DNA from: Chloranthus sessilifolius
Taxonomy: Eukaryota; Streptophyta; Magnoliopsida; Chloranthales; Chloranthaceae
Assembly: GCA_021018995.1 (NCBI GenBank)
Contig: CM037598.1
Location: 50,855,185 to 50,919,184 of the forward strand
DNA: 64,000 bases
Reading direction: 5' to 3'
This document shows positions 23,395 through 34,104 of the stretch, one piece after another; the stretch's first letter is position 1, and every line of letters begins with the position of its first letter. The notes under the pieces were generated by a model that was not told where the DNA came from, did no database searches, and saw only the letters and a list, made by a program, of their open reading frames with translations. The position numbers and the translations under genes were made by a program.

Positions 23395-24221
23395 CCCAAT
23401 TTTTTATTTTTTTCTCTCATTCTCCCAGACTCGGAGAGTGATTTTTTTTCCTCTCGTTTTCCCTCCCTCTCCAACAACCCTAACCTAGGTTGAGATCAGA
23501 TTCCCTTCTCTCATTTTCCCTCCCTCGCGCCAACAACCCAAACCTAGGTTGAGATCAGATCGCCAACCATCAATTGCAGATCGATGAACTGATTCCCAAT
23601 CTCAGATCGGTGAACTCCGGGCTCTGATCTCCAGATTTCTTAATCACGGATCATGAACTGGTTCCCAATCTCCAGATTTCTTAGTTGAAGTTATGATTTA
23701 GGCATTTTCGAAGTCAAAACTGCATATTAAAAAGGTAGATCTATGATTTTTTTTTATTCGAAGCATTATTAAAGCTATTTTTAAAGATCTTTGTTCGTTT
23801 CATGTGTATTTTTGGGTATTTTCTGCTTTTTTGTACTGAGAAGTTTGGGATTTAAGTGCATTTGTAGTTGAAGACTCTAGGGTTTTAGATTATGTTGGTT
23901 TATGTGTTTTTAATTTTTTTTTGAGGTGTTACTAAAGAAGTTTATTTTACTATATATATGTTAAAGTAATGCAATGTAAGTAAAGGTATTTCATCAGCCG
24001 CTATATATATATTTTTTTTGGCGAATGAGCTAATTTAAAGAGTATTTGGATGAATTTTAAGAAATTTGGTTTATTTGATTAAATGCTTATGTTGGCGAAA
24101 TTGTTTCAGGTAGCTTGTTGGAGAAGAGACCTGAACAATGGCTAAGGAATCGTCTAATGAAGATCATGTAGCAAAGCCGTCTCCGACTCCATCTCCTTTA
24201 AAAAATTTCAAATTTTTTTAC
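23395..24221 (+). pseudogene. UXS: Captured 5' part of a UDP-xylose synthase gene (UDP-glucuronate decarboxylase)
   Basis: UXS converts UDP-glucuronate to UDP-xylose for cell-wall polysaccharide synthesis in the cytosol or Golgi. Here only the beginning is present: a CT-rich leader (from about 23395), a leader intron ending in TTTCAG at 24109, and a first coding exon at 24138-24221. The exon encodes MAKESSNEDHVAKPSPTPSP followed by LKNFKFFY and a GT splice donor. Plant cytosolic UXS proteins start with the same pattern, ending SPLRNSKFFQ just before the NAD-binding SNMRILVTGGAG. That catalytic part is absent, so no enzyme can be made. Both the conserved N-terminus and intron position support the call. 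Codon changes relative to the family (FKFFY for SKFFQ) suggest decay after capture. Confidence 0.72.
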
Positions 24222-24265
24222 GTAATGCATTCTATTTTCTGTAGATCCCCTATGTGATGGTGTAG

Positions 24266-24267
<2 letters not shown>

Positions 24268-24320
<53 letters not shown>
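24268..24320. repeat. Compound (AT)n(GT)n microsatellite
   Basis: About 16 AT units followed by ten GT units, just downstream of the UXS fragment, at or near the capture joint. Confidence 0.92.
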
Positions 24321-25786
24321 TATCTTAATAATCCTAAATTGTAGATGGTTCTGGAATACTGAGTCGAGAATATGTGTATGAGAATACGTGACAACTCCAA
24401 ACTTAAACTTGTATCACACTCACTTAAAAATAAACAAACAAATATGTTGAATTTGGTTGACAATGTGAAAGCTTGGGGGTGTTTGGATGTACCCTCAATT
24501 CATGCTTCAGTGAGAGCAATAATGAGCGAAATTTATGTATCTGTAGAATTTATCCTTTTCTTGCAGGGGAATATGGGACCAAGATTTTTAATCCCAGTGT
24601 TGGTATCGTTCTTAGCTGGTTCTGCTACAGTACCATTTGTACCCGCCAGTATAAGTGGTATATACCCTTTCAGGGTTTATACCGACCTGCATTAATCCTT
24701 TTGGGGTGTATATAGCCTTGGTCCAGTAGCGAAATGCACCGGGTGATACAATCCAGTACCAATTGATATTCAAACCCATGGATGGGGGATACAAATTAAA
24801 TGATTGTCTGGCAACACTTCAAACATGCCAGTGGTGTCAATTCATGAATGATGTAGTCAGGTAGGATAAATATCTTCCCATTCACAAATTCGCAGCCATC
24901 CCTATAGTTCCTTAAGATCTCAGCGCGAATAAATAATATAGGACCATCTTCTACTAGACAAATATTACCTATAATTCTCATTCTTCTGCCGCCAGCTATG
25001 CCTGGAGAAAAGATTGCCTGTAACTTTCATTCTTCTACTACCTACCATGCATCTGCCACCCAGTGAGCCATAAGATCTTTGACGGAAATAATGTCTGAAA
25101 ATTTCGCTGTTAGTGTCACTTTTAGCAATTTATGATTGTTATTATAATTTTTATATTGATTAATGGTCTATCACCAACTTTAATAGTTTATATCCATTGA
25201 CATCGATCTCTCACAGTCAGAGGCTAATGTTTACACATGTGAAGAGCCCTGCTAGTTGTAAATGTCAGATGCTGACATGTATAACCTAGGGAAGGCCAGT
25301 GTTTTTTTTTAAATATGATAATGCAATTGATGGGATCCGGACTCTATTTATATATATAAATACAATTTTATTACAGAAGCATTTTGATCATTATTATCCA
25401 AATTCTGCATTTCTCTCATTGGTCCCTTCCTGCAAATTCATTTTTTTTGTGAATTATGAAGGACCCAGTTTAACATCCTTTAATTACTTTTATTGAATTT
25501 TTGTAATATATGTTTCCAAGCTAGTGTTTTTCAAGCCAAGAACATTAAATCTTATCCTCTGTGGCATCATGGTTTGTCTATTAACACTACCAAAATTTAA
25601 GATGATGATAGTGTGCCGTTTATGTCCTTTATCTAGAAATTTAACAGTGTATTCCCATCTTTTTTCAGTTGCTTAATTTATGAAACTTATTTTTTGTTCG
25701 TAGAAAACATGCTTAGAATGACATTTTGATAGCCTGAAATATAAAACATATCCTCCATTTTCATCCTGGTTTTTCTATCAACACTG
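24321..25786. other. Unassigned CACTA interior
   Basis: No gene recognised. A 61-residue minus-strand frame at 24796-24981 (contains FVNGKIFILPDYIIHELTP) may be a host exon scrap but matches nothing I know. At about 25540-25620 and 25720-25800 a segment containing TATCAACACTGTCAAAATTTAA is present twice in related form, the second copy overlapping the LINE fragment. Confidence 0.4.
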
Positions 25787-26215
25787 TCAAAATTTAAAGT
25801 GTCGATCATGTGACAAAAGTTTGACAAATATGACAGTCTGATTTGTGATTGATCTGGTAGCATAAAATTTGGCAAAAACTTCTAATAAGTCACCTTTTAT
25901 AATTGGCCAAAAAAATTTAAAGAAGGCAAATGTGAATCCATTTGATGGATTTGGAGATTTGTCACCATTGACTGTGATAATAGCATAAAATATTTCTTTC
26001 TCGAAAGGCCGCTCTAAAAAAATTCTATCATCATTTGAAATGCTGGGAAAAATAAGCCCATGGAGAACTGAACGCATGGGTTCTTCTTCACTGTCTAAAT
26101 TTTTGAAAAATTGCAAGACCGCTTCTTCGATAAGCTTGGCGTCTTCAATGGCTGTACCGTTGACAACAAGAGAAGAAATTCCATTTTTTCTTCGCCTTTC
26201 CGAGGCCACTGATTA
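25787..26215 (-). mobile_element. LINE fragment, start of the reverse transcriptase region
   Basis: A 140-residue minus-strand frame with RRRKNGISSLVVNG, IEDAKLIEEAVLQFFKNL and NGDKSPNPSNGFTFAFFKFF. This is the segment just before and at the start of the RT domain in plant L1-type LINE ORF2 (family form NGDKSPGPDGF). The frame then loses similarity, and the catalytic FADD box is absent. It lies next to, but in the wrong order relative to, the LINE C-terminal part at 26317-26990. Confidence 0.78.
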
Positions 26216-26316
26216 GAAAAAAAAATGGGTTTGTTATAATTTTTTCTTCATTAAACTATTAATAGTCATAAGTTTGTTATTTATCTTCATCCAAGTAATA
26301 CAACTTCGTTTTGAAA

Positions 26317-26990
26317 TCACCATCTTGTGCCGTATAAAATCTGTCCACTCCACTTAGGATTTGCAAGTAAAATAGGCATCTGAGCATATTTAAAAGAAAA
26401 TTTTCTTGAGTCTATCTTTGATAGCCAATAAAGGAAGTTGAACACATGGGATCCTAGACCATACACGCTCCTTTTTTTGAGTGGTGGGAAGGGAAATTTC
26501 ATGGATGACTCAATGTAACATCCATATCGGTGTCAGTTTGAAGAACAAATCTTCTTCCCCATTGGGATACAAGAGTTTCATCATTTAACCAAGGGTCCTT
26601 TCCAAGTTTGATTCTATTGCCATCTCCAATAATAAACTTACTGAATTTTCAAGCGTCTTCTCGAACTTGCATGATCTTTTTCCAAGCCCATGAACTACAT
26701 CAAGGTAGTCTTCATGAGCATATGTCACTAATTCAAAATTATTTGGCTACCACCTACCCAATTTGCTCAAAGAGACTGCAGATTGTGTACCAAAATCCAG
26801 CAGAGTTTCATCAAACCCACATTATTCCAATGCTTCATTCTATGCACTCCAAGACCCCATTCTTTATGGGTTTGGAAACTTTTTTTTCGACTATGGGTAC
26901 ATGGCATAGGTCATTCCTGCAGGGCATTAGAAAGGATGGATTCGATTTTCCTAAGAAAGCAAAAGATTGATGACCAATAAATTTGGTAGG
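26317..26990 (-). mobile_element. LINE fragment, ORF2 C-terminal region
   Basis: Minus-strand stretches GLGVHRMKHWNNVGLMKLCW and FIIGDGNRIKLGKDPWLND match the part of plant LINE ORF2 that follows the RT domain (family pattern GGLGI...WN.A...K..W and ..GDG..I.FW.D.W). Several stops and shifts interrupt it. Read on the minus strand it precedes the RT-start fragment, so the two are either separate insertions or were rearranged. Confidence 0.72.
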
Positions 26991-27204
26991 TATTTAGCAC
27001 AATAATTCTGAGTTTTAAATTACTTGGATCATTTTTTACCATGCAACATCCAATTCTGCTCAGAAACGATTATCCAAGTCACCAGAGGCAGCTCTTACTT
27101 CTCCTAGCGAAGAGGTAATTGTCTCACTTTCAATTCCTGTACATTAAAATTTAAATGTGCTTCATCTAGAAGTCCCATACTCCTTGCTCTACTTAATGTC
27201 ACTT

Positions 27205-27300
27205 CCAGTTGTGCCTGTAGCTCGACTGGTAGGTGCATGATGATGCAACCTTGATGTCTCAGGTTCAATCCCAGCTTCACTAACAAAAATTAATGATAAA
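27205..27300 (+). mobile_element. Possible tRNA-derived SINE head
   Basis: TAGCTCGACTGG (27218-27229) resembles a pol III A box and GGTTCAATCCC (27262-27272) fits the B-box consensus, 44 bases apart. An A-rich stretch follows. No target duplicate was identified, so the boundaries are approximate. Confidence 0.45.
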
Positions 27301-28285
27301 AAGATGTTGCTGGAGCTAAAATCTGCATTCTCCTTTGAAGTAAAAAATATGGATTTAATTTAACTAGGTAAGTGCTTTTAAAATTTGTCTAATCATTTCC
27401 TTTTTAGTTTTTCCAATCAATCTCAAATTAGAGTATGCATATTTGAATTAATTATTGTTGGTATTTTGTTGATGAATCAATTTTTTTGTAGTTTATTCAG
27501 TTATGTTACTGGTCATGCTATTTATGAGATAGGCATTTGGGTGCCAAAGGTTCTTATTTGTTTTATATAAAAGTTGAGGAATGTTGGTAATGCTCCCTCT
27601 ATTAGGCTTGTAGGCCTGACATCTCAGGTGAGACGTATTTGCGGTCCGTATGTCGGTGATCGAGCTAACCGGTCAGCTCATTGGGGTTGCAAATGTGCCC
27701 CTTGTCCTAGGAATTCAAGGGGGGGGGGTTGCCCCCGAAGAAAATTTTATAGTTGGGTCTTTTGGAAATGAGATTTCTCTCAATGGATGGCCTAGATTAT
27801 GTCTTAGGAGGCATGTTTCATTCTTGACTTGTATTATTTATTAGTATCTTATAATTTTTATGCAAATTAGATTACTGTTTGGCTTGGGTATGATAACTTA
27901 TTCTCATTGATCACAATCTCTACAAGTACCTACTATATGTAATGTTCATGGGTTTACATATTTTCAGTTTTGGAAGTAATGCAAAGGTGACCTTTAATTT
28001 GTTTGCTAACAAGTTCTATTTTGAGCTTGAGATTCTATATCAAGATGATCACTAGTTTACTATGTTGATTTCTGTTTACCCATTACCACATTGGTTTGAT
28101 TAAGGATCAAAACCACCAAGTACCTCTACAAGTGTCCTATGATGGGAACAACAAACGTTGACCATGGCCGATTGGGGCTAAAAGCACTTTTCAATATTAT
28201 TAGTTCTTAAATTTAAATGGCCATGATAGAACTACAAGTGTCCTATCATGGCGCACATGTCATAATTCTTAATTGTGCCAAACAG
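27301..28285. other. Unassigned CACTA interior, including probable BRM intron
   Basis: No gene recognised. A G run (27719-27728) sits in a more GC-rich patch at 27590-27780. The last 150-200 bases before 28286 should be intron of the BRM fragment, as they end in a CAAACAG splice acceptor. Confidence 0.4.
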
Positions 28286-28655
28286 GTCATGGCACTGATT
28301 GCATATTTGATGGAGTTTAAAGGGAACTGTAACATCTGCCACATTTTTATCCTGACAACATTGGGTACAGACTTGAGTAGGGTCAGGCTTGTGCCAAAAA
28401 TGTAACACAAAGAACTGATTTGGAATGTTAATGATGACTGTCCAATAGTGGAGCTTAGTGGCCCCGTATTAATTATGAAGTGAAACAACGGTTGATCATA
28501 GATTTGGTAGGACTTAAAATATTCGGAGCCCTCCTAAGAATAAAAATTTGCGTAACTCAATTTTAAATACTGCATAGGACTGCTAGGCATTGAGGGGTGT
28601 CAATCCTTTGACTCAAAAACCAGGCGTGCATGGAGAAAAATACCGACCAAGGCCT

Positions 28656-28735
28656 GATGGCCTTGCCTCGGCCACTTGAGGCAAGCACGTGTGGTTGCCT
28701 CGATAACGTGAGGCAAGCACCTTGCTTCGGCAACT
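28656..28735. repeat. Palindromic tandem repeats (TTGCCTC...GAGGCAA)
   Basis: Three successive units, each a small inverted repeat with TTGCCTC or TTGCTTC on one side and GAGGCAA (degenerate in the last) on the other, 27-32 bases per unit. Confidence 0.7.
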
Positions 28736-28740
28736 TGAGA

Positions 28741-28743
<3 letters not shown>

Positions 28744-28771
<28 letters not shown>
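28744..28771. repeat. (AT)n microsatellite
   Basis: About 14 AT units inside the solo LTR. Confidence 0.9.
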
Positions 28772-28774
<3 letters not shown>

Positions 28775-31282
28775 GACCTACAATATAAATACTATTGGTG
28801 TACTTGGGTTACACCAAAACCAAACCAAATCTGGCTTATACAGTAGAAAAGTGTATGAGCTTTGCAATGGGATTAAACCTTTTTTTTTTTGGCATATTTG
28901 TTTAGACATTTAAGTTGTATATCAGGCTTATACACAAGTGCTACCTTCCTTGTCGTTTAGGTGGATACATGTACAAGGGAGATCCTAGCTTTGTATAAAA
29001 ACCTAGCCTTAATTTGTTAATAAGCTGCTATGATCTTTACTTGACTACACGCGACCTTGTGAGTCATTGATCAAAGCCATGCACGCAAAGTATAAAGGAA
29101 CATGTATACAAAACGGTCTCAAAGTCTTCTTCTTCTTCTTCCTACTTTGGCAACTGCTATCACATATAGCAAACGTAAACTTAGCAAATTAAAACTACAC
29201 TCTGCTGCTACACCCTTGTACACCTTTGGATTCCTTAACTCACAACTTGCAATCCTGCAATTTCAGAAACAACCCTTGGTCTTAATGGACTCCATACATC
29301 CCCGGCTTTTATACGCACTTGGCGAACACGACGTCGATAGACGTTCAGCATCGTCGTAATGACAAGTCAACAAAAAGGTACATTAAATAATACCTTACTA
29401 TATCAGAAATTATAAGATACTCGATGTGGTGTCGATTCCCTGAGACCGAATTGGCAGCACAATGAAGCACAGGTTGCAATGGGTTCGAAACCCATATTTC
29501 TTATAGAAATACACCAAAATTTCAGCACGTAAAATAATAAGAAAACTCAATTTTGTGCAAAATATAGAAGAAATAAATTTGATGATTATACATATAAAGG
29601 ACCCAGTCAAATGCCTGAATAAACGAAGCCTAAATGGAGCAGAAAACACCCCGGCAAGCATTGTGCTTAGACCTTTGGTCAGTTTGTTAATCATAATATT
29701 TGATCCTGAACTCTAAATAGCACGATTCTTGATGCGTTGGAAAGGGGACAACGAGCCCTACAATGTTCATGAAGGAACAAATTTCTGAATCAAACATTTA
29801 TGGGGTCAAAATTGGTGACAAGTCGCGACAACATGCTCAGCTGCAAAGCTTGCCGCAGCAACCTATATTGCTTGCCACGACAACCTATATTGCTTGCCGC
29901 TGCAACCCTGCATCTGATGCACTTGGTTATACCTCTGTAAGGGGTTTGTGGTGGGATGACTTGCTGAGTTTGCCCATAAGACATGGGACCATAAATGGTC
30001 CATATTTTGGGTCTATGTTGACCCAATAAACCATTAAAAATACTGAAACTATGACCATATGTCCTAGGTATATGGTGCACATAACACGCTCATGCCGATG
30101 ACTTCATTTGGATGCGTGCAAGCACATGACTGCAAGCAAGTATCATACGTAACGCACAGCCTTGATCTTACGATAGGGAATTTACTTTACTAATTTATAT
30201 TGTGTTTTTCTCACTCTCGTCTAACTAAGCAAGTTATTACATTGATCATATAGAAATAGACAAATTGATACGTATATTAGTCATAGTCATGTATGATACT
30301 AAAATAAGTTACTATGAGTTCAATTTACTAAGAAGTAAAGATGAATATTCTAAGTATCAGTTGAGGAATGAAAATACTAGTTCGATTAATGATAGTGATG
30401 ATACTAGATATCAGTTTTGATGTGTGTGTGCATGACTATACTCAAGTTAGTTTTGAGTGTATAAATGATAATACAAATTCAAATTTGATATCTACTTTTG
30501 TATAATTATGCTAGATTCAGGTAGGAAATGAGGATAAGAACAATTTTGAATTAGTATGAACATGATAGTGCCACTTTGATAAGTGCAACTTTACTAAGTT
30601 CAGTGTTGATAAATAGTTAACTTAGTTTGGAAGAATAGTTGGTAGGCACATGCTAATTCAGTTTTTGTTTAAATATGCTAGTTTTCGTGAGGTATAAGCA
30701 TGCAAGTTCAGTTATGCTAATGTAGTTAGATGAAAATGATGATACAATCAGTTTCAATGCAAGAATATGAATAGCTATGCTAGGTTAGTATGCTAGTTCA
30801 GTATTATGCAAGTTTCAGATTATACTAGTTAAAGTTTCGATATATGAATACGAGCATATCAGTGCGATAAGATCAGCTTGACATATGTAATTACGTTAGA
30901 ACTATTGTCAAACTAATTTAGATGACTTGACATAGATTAGTAGATGAATTTGTATGTATGATGCTACTAGATGAGTTTAGAGAATGTATAATTTATGCAC
31001 ATGCTAGTTTTCAATGTATGACTATGACTGATGGTGTTAGATCAGCTTAGGAAGCTACAGACTTGATGTAGGCTTTGTAATGATTATGATGCTAGCTAAG
31101 CTTGGATAAATGAATATCAATTATTATGATAGTTACAGTCATATATGATCATGTGGGTTCAATTATTCAAATCAGTTTTGCTATATGATATATGTTCACG
31201 ATGTGCTCACATATATACAATGCATTGTTTATGTTCTGTTATCCTTGATGTCATGTACACGTCTTTAATTCATCTTGAAACA

Positions 31283-31494
31283 AGTGATCCCGCTAACCCG
31301 GGAGCTTGATATTCCGTCGAAGTGATCCCGCTAACTCAGGAGCTTGATATCCCATCCAAGTGATCCCGCTAAATTGGGAGCTTGATATCTCGTCCAAGTG
31401 ATCTCGCTAACTCGGGAGCTTGATTTTCTCGGTCCAAGTGATCTCGCTAACTCGGGAGCTTGACAAGTGATCCCGCTAACTCGGGAGCTTGATT
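31283..31494. repeat. Minisatellite, about 48-base units, five to six copies
   Basis: Units share AAGTGATCCCGCTAACTCGG followed by GAGCTTGAT, with variable spacers. Each unit can fold because CCCG and CGGG flank CTAACT. Similar repeats are common in Tekay/Del LTRs. Confidence 0.88.
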
Positions 31495-32549
31495 TTCGTA
31501 TTTCTTGTATATGTCCTATTTCAGTATGATTTCTGTACTTGTCCAGCATGATTCCTTGTCAGTATGATTTCTCATATTTATTCAGCATGAATCTGTTAGC
31601 ATGATACAATATTTGCATGATTTACTGTTTGCTATATGCTACTAGAATAAATGCTAAATGTTGCTATAATAGATATAAGGTAAGATATAATATTCTTAGT
31701 TTTGTAATTTATACATTTAGAAGTGAATTGAAAATCTAACATATAACTTAGCACTTTAAATTCCCTACTGAGCTTCGATGATAGCTCATCCTACGGCTTT
31801 ATGTCTTAGCTACAGATATTGCTCAAGACCCTGAGAACGAAGCTGATCCTACCTACCAGTCTGAGGAGGAGGTCGAGGAGGAAGGTTCTACTGAGGACTT
31901 GTTTCCTTGAGAGGTTTGAGAGAGAGAGAGATTTGTTTTTAAATATTAAATATGTATAAATAGCAGTGTGATTTGAGATAGGATACTACTTCATGTATAG
32001 GTTTTTGTTTATATTCCTGTTCAATTTGCTGCTTTAGATAAATGAATGAATATCAGTTATTACCATATTTCTACGTATCAGAGTTAATTCAATTCACTTC
32101 CGCATATATAACACTTTGTACATGGTGCCCTTGTATGATAGGATCATGTTAGGTGATCCGATGGCACGACCTTTCCCATTTAAGAGAAGGGGAAAAGTCG
32201 GGCTGTCACCGGAACTATGGTCCACATCTTATAATTGCTCCAAATGCCGTATTGGTCAATTGTAAGGTCATTTCCTTCTTATTATTTAAAAGCTGCACAT
32301 CTATTGATTTTTAGATTCTTGGAAGGTCATTTCCTTCTAATTATTTAAAAGCTTCACATCTATTGATTTTCATATTCTTCTCGCTAACATCTTTATTTTT
32401 CCAAAGTGAGCTACATAATTGGCTGCCATCTACATCATGCATATATTATGTTGGTACAAAGGATCAGCGATCAAAGTTGTTTTCTTAGGTAAGGTAAGCT
32501 AAGACATGTCTTAATTCGGCTGAGTAGGGGATGATAAAGGGCCGAGTAG

Positions 32550-32835
32550 GGGATTCGGTATTGTATTCTTTTCTGATCCAAACAAAGCAATGAAAGCTGT
32601 CACCTCACTCCACGGTAAGCTAAGACATGTCTTAATTCTATTTGTCACACTTGATTGGAGTTGAAAATATTACTTAATTGAATTATTTGAGGGGAACACC
32701 AACATGTTTATACAGGAACCATGTGCCATGGCAAGCCTCTCTATGTGTATTTCGCCCGTCACAAGGAAGTTCGATCTGATATGTTGCAGCAGCATTGTAG
32801 GGTGGAATCATTCTGCATTGATGACAGTGGCTTTG
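32550..32835 (+). pseudogene. Captured exons of a poly(A)-binding-protein-like RRM gene
   Basis: Poly(A)-binding proteins bind mRNA tails through four RRM domains. A first exon (about 32550-32614) encodes GFGIVFFSDPNKAMKAVTSL and ends at a GTAAGC donor. A second starts at 32716 after TATACAG and encodes CHGKPLYVYFARHKEVRSDM then LQQHC. This corresponds to the end of an RRM of plant PABPs (family pattern GFGFV.FS.PEEA..AV..MNGK, then GGKPLYVALAQRKEDR). The likely position is RRM4. Phase across the splice is kept and no stop interrupts either exon. Similarity ends a little before a CACTA-like terminus at 32838. Other multi-RRM proteins are possible; the HKEVR in place of RKE.R lowers certainty. 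Confidence 0.6.
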
Positions 32836-32837
32836 TA

Positions 32838-32925
32838 CACTACAAAACAAGGGGCTTACGCCGACGACTATTATTGGTAGCCGTCAGTGCAGGATCAGAT
32901 AATACCCTCCCCCTCCCCCCCTAAT
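32838..32925. mobile_element. CACTA-like terminus between two captured genes
   Basis: CACTACAAAACAAGGGGCTT followed by ACGCCGACGACTATTATTGG looks like the start of a CACTA or related element and its first subterminal repeat (GACGACTA, GCCGTC). No second end was found. It lies exactly between the PABP-like and ribophorin I fragments. Confidence 0.4.
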
Positions 32926-32969
32926 CGTGTATTTTATTTTTTTTGACTTGATGCTTCTGGTTTGTACAG

Positions 32970-33312
32970 CCAGAACTTGAAATAGAACCACGGTACCCAT
33001 TATTTGGAGTTTGGAAATCCACCTTCATCATTGGTTATGGTCTTCCCCTGCAAGATTTTCTCTTTGGGAAATCTGATGGCAGCCATTACCTTAATTTAAG
33101 TTTCGGATGCCCTTTAGCTGAGACAACAATTAACAAGTTAACCATTAAAGTAAGTTCTCTATTCGGATATGGAGCCATATAAGCATATAGTCATGTAAAC
33201 TGTTGTCTAATATTTTGACGTGATGCATAAACTGCTGTTGCAGGTAGTGCTGCCAGAGGGATCTAAAAACCCTTCTGTTGTGGTTCCTTTCCAAGTGGAC
33301 CAACAATTGGAG
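32970..33312 (+). pseudogene. OST1: Captured exons of ribophorin I, oligosaccharyltransferase subunit 1
   Basis: Ribophorin I is a membrane subunit of the ER complex that transfers N-glycans to nascent proteins. Exon 1 (32970-33149) follows a TTTGTACAG acceptor and encodes ELEIEPRYPLFGVWKSTFII, then GYGLPLQDFLF and LNLSFGCPL, ending at GTAAGT. Exon 2 (33244-33312) encodes VVLPEGSKNPSVVVPFQVDQ then QLE, ending at GTAAGT. Both are in frame without stops (60 and 23 codons). They match the lumenal domain of plant and animal ribophorin I (LEIEPRYPLFGGWKATFVIG, KVVLPEGSKD). The signal peptide, the rest of the lumenal domain and the membrane segment are missing, so the piece cannot work alone. Upstream sequence to the CACTA-like terminus is presumably intron. 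Confidence 0.85.
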
Positions 33313-33822
33313 GTAAGTCAGTGATTTAATATAGTCTATGCCAACTTCCATCTTGTTCCTTCTTGTTTTTCAGAGAGTGCTCTAGACCAGAAATCATAGC
33401 AAGGAGAATGAGATTACTATGGTTCGACACTGATTGCATCAAGGATTTGACAATTAACACCCTGCTAAGTTTTTTTAGCTTTTTTCATTTCTTCTAAACT
33501 AGAAAACTAAAGTGTTTTTTTGAAATTGTAAACTAAAGTTATTCCCTGGGAGATTGGATCAAAGAGATCTTTGGCCTTATATCTGAATATTAAAAGGGTT
33601 GTGGGCAATATCATACCATCCGTTGATGCTGTAGGGGAATCTAGACCCATGTGTAAAGTAGGGTTGGCTTAGGGGATTGTAATAACGCTGAATTTACTAA
33701 ACATTATTGCCTAAGGGGGATTGTAATTACAATGATTTTACTAAACACTAATGCAGCAAGAGTCAAGATGTTCATTTGGATGGTGTGTCCTTATAAAATA
33801 AAGATTTGTGACAAGTTAGAAG
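33313..33822. other. Unassigned; begins as ribophorin I intron
   Basis: After the GTAAGT donor no further ribophorin exon is recognised. There is no other gene or repeat end that I can support. Confidence 0.4.
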
Positions 33823-34104
33823 TTGTACTTCCACTTGGTTAATGTGCAAAAAAGAGGGACAAAAATGATGAACCACCTATTTAGCCATTTCTTGATCATG
33901 TTTGTGGAGCTAACTTCATGGGATTTCGGTTCAGGATTGATTAAGAAACTGGTGAGTAGTGATAGATTGAGGAAAATGGTGAAGATATATGGTTTGAGTT
34001 GGAAAACACCTCTTGTATCCCCTTCTGCTGAATTGGAGAACCCTGAACTTGTGGTGTGGTCTGAATTAGTTGCTGAGTTGCTCGATTTGGATTCTAGGGA
34101 GTGA
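33823..34104 (+). pseudogene. Uncharacterised open frame, possible gene fragment
   Basis: A 93-codon plus-strand frame. Its second half (LVSSDRLRKMVKIYGLSWKT and LENPELVVWSELVAELLDLD) has protein-like composition and alternating charged and hydrophobic residues typical of helices. I do not recognise the family. Its orientation matches the other captured fragments and it sits between two of them, so it may be a sixth capture. There is no visible splice site or ribosome context that decides the start, and it could be a chance frame. Confidence 0.3.

Larger units (their letters stand above)
28328..32210 (+). repeat. Solo LTR of a Tekay/Del-type element (3.9 kb)
   Basis: Starts TGTAACATCTGCC, ends TCGGGCTGTCACC, and is flanked by GGAAC on both sides (28323-28327 and 32211-32215). 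No primer site, polypurine tract or pol is seen inside, and start-like sequence is not repeated, so it is best read as one long LTR. Near its 3' end are an acidic coding-like segment (GAGGAGGTCGAGGAGGAAG, 31866-31884) and the TAGCTACAG stretch also seen in the LTR at 16484-18352. It holds several internal repeats, listed separately. Confidence 0.72.
28286..32488 (+). pseudogene. BRM: Captured exons of the SNF2 chromatin-remodelling ATPase BRAHMA, split by a solo LTR
   Basis: BRM is the nuclear ATPase of plant SWI/SNF complexes. Two exons of its DEAD/SNF2 helicase domain are present. Exon 1 starts at 28286 after a CAAACAG acceptor and encodes VMALIAYLMEFKGN; it resumes at 32216 as YGPHLIIAPNAVLVN and ends near 32266. 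The break is an inserted LTR (28328-32210) with the duplicate GGAAC, and the reading frame is the same on both sides. Exon 2 (about 32407-32488) encodes ELHNWLPSTSCIYYVG then TKDQRSKLFS with a donor after it. The match to plant BRM (LIAYLMEFKGNYGPHLIIVP, LVNWKSELHNWLPS) is nearly residue for residue. Decay is visible: the conserved Trp of VNWK is Cys, and the Gln codon after KLFS is a stop. Walker A lies upstream and is not included. Confidence 0.82.

Noticed and set aside
23395-24221. Complete UXS gene
   Set aside because: Only leader and first coding exon are present; NAD-binding and catalytic parts are absent.
27218-27272. tRNA gene
   Set aside because: Only A- and B-box-like words are present; the arms do not form a cloverleaf. 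Better as a SINE head.
28722-28913. Open frame with repeated Ile-Tyr
   Set aside because: It is the (AT)n microsatellite read through.
31283-31494. CRISPR-like array
   Set aside because: Repeats are variable in sequence and spacing, lie in an LTR of a plant genome, and have no spacers of uniform length.
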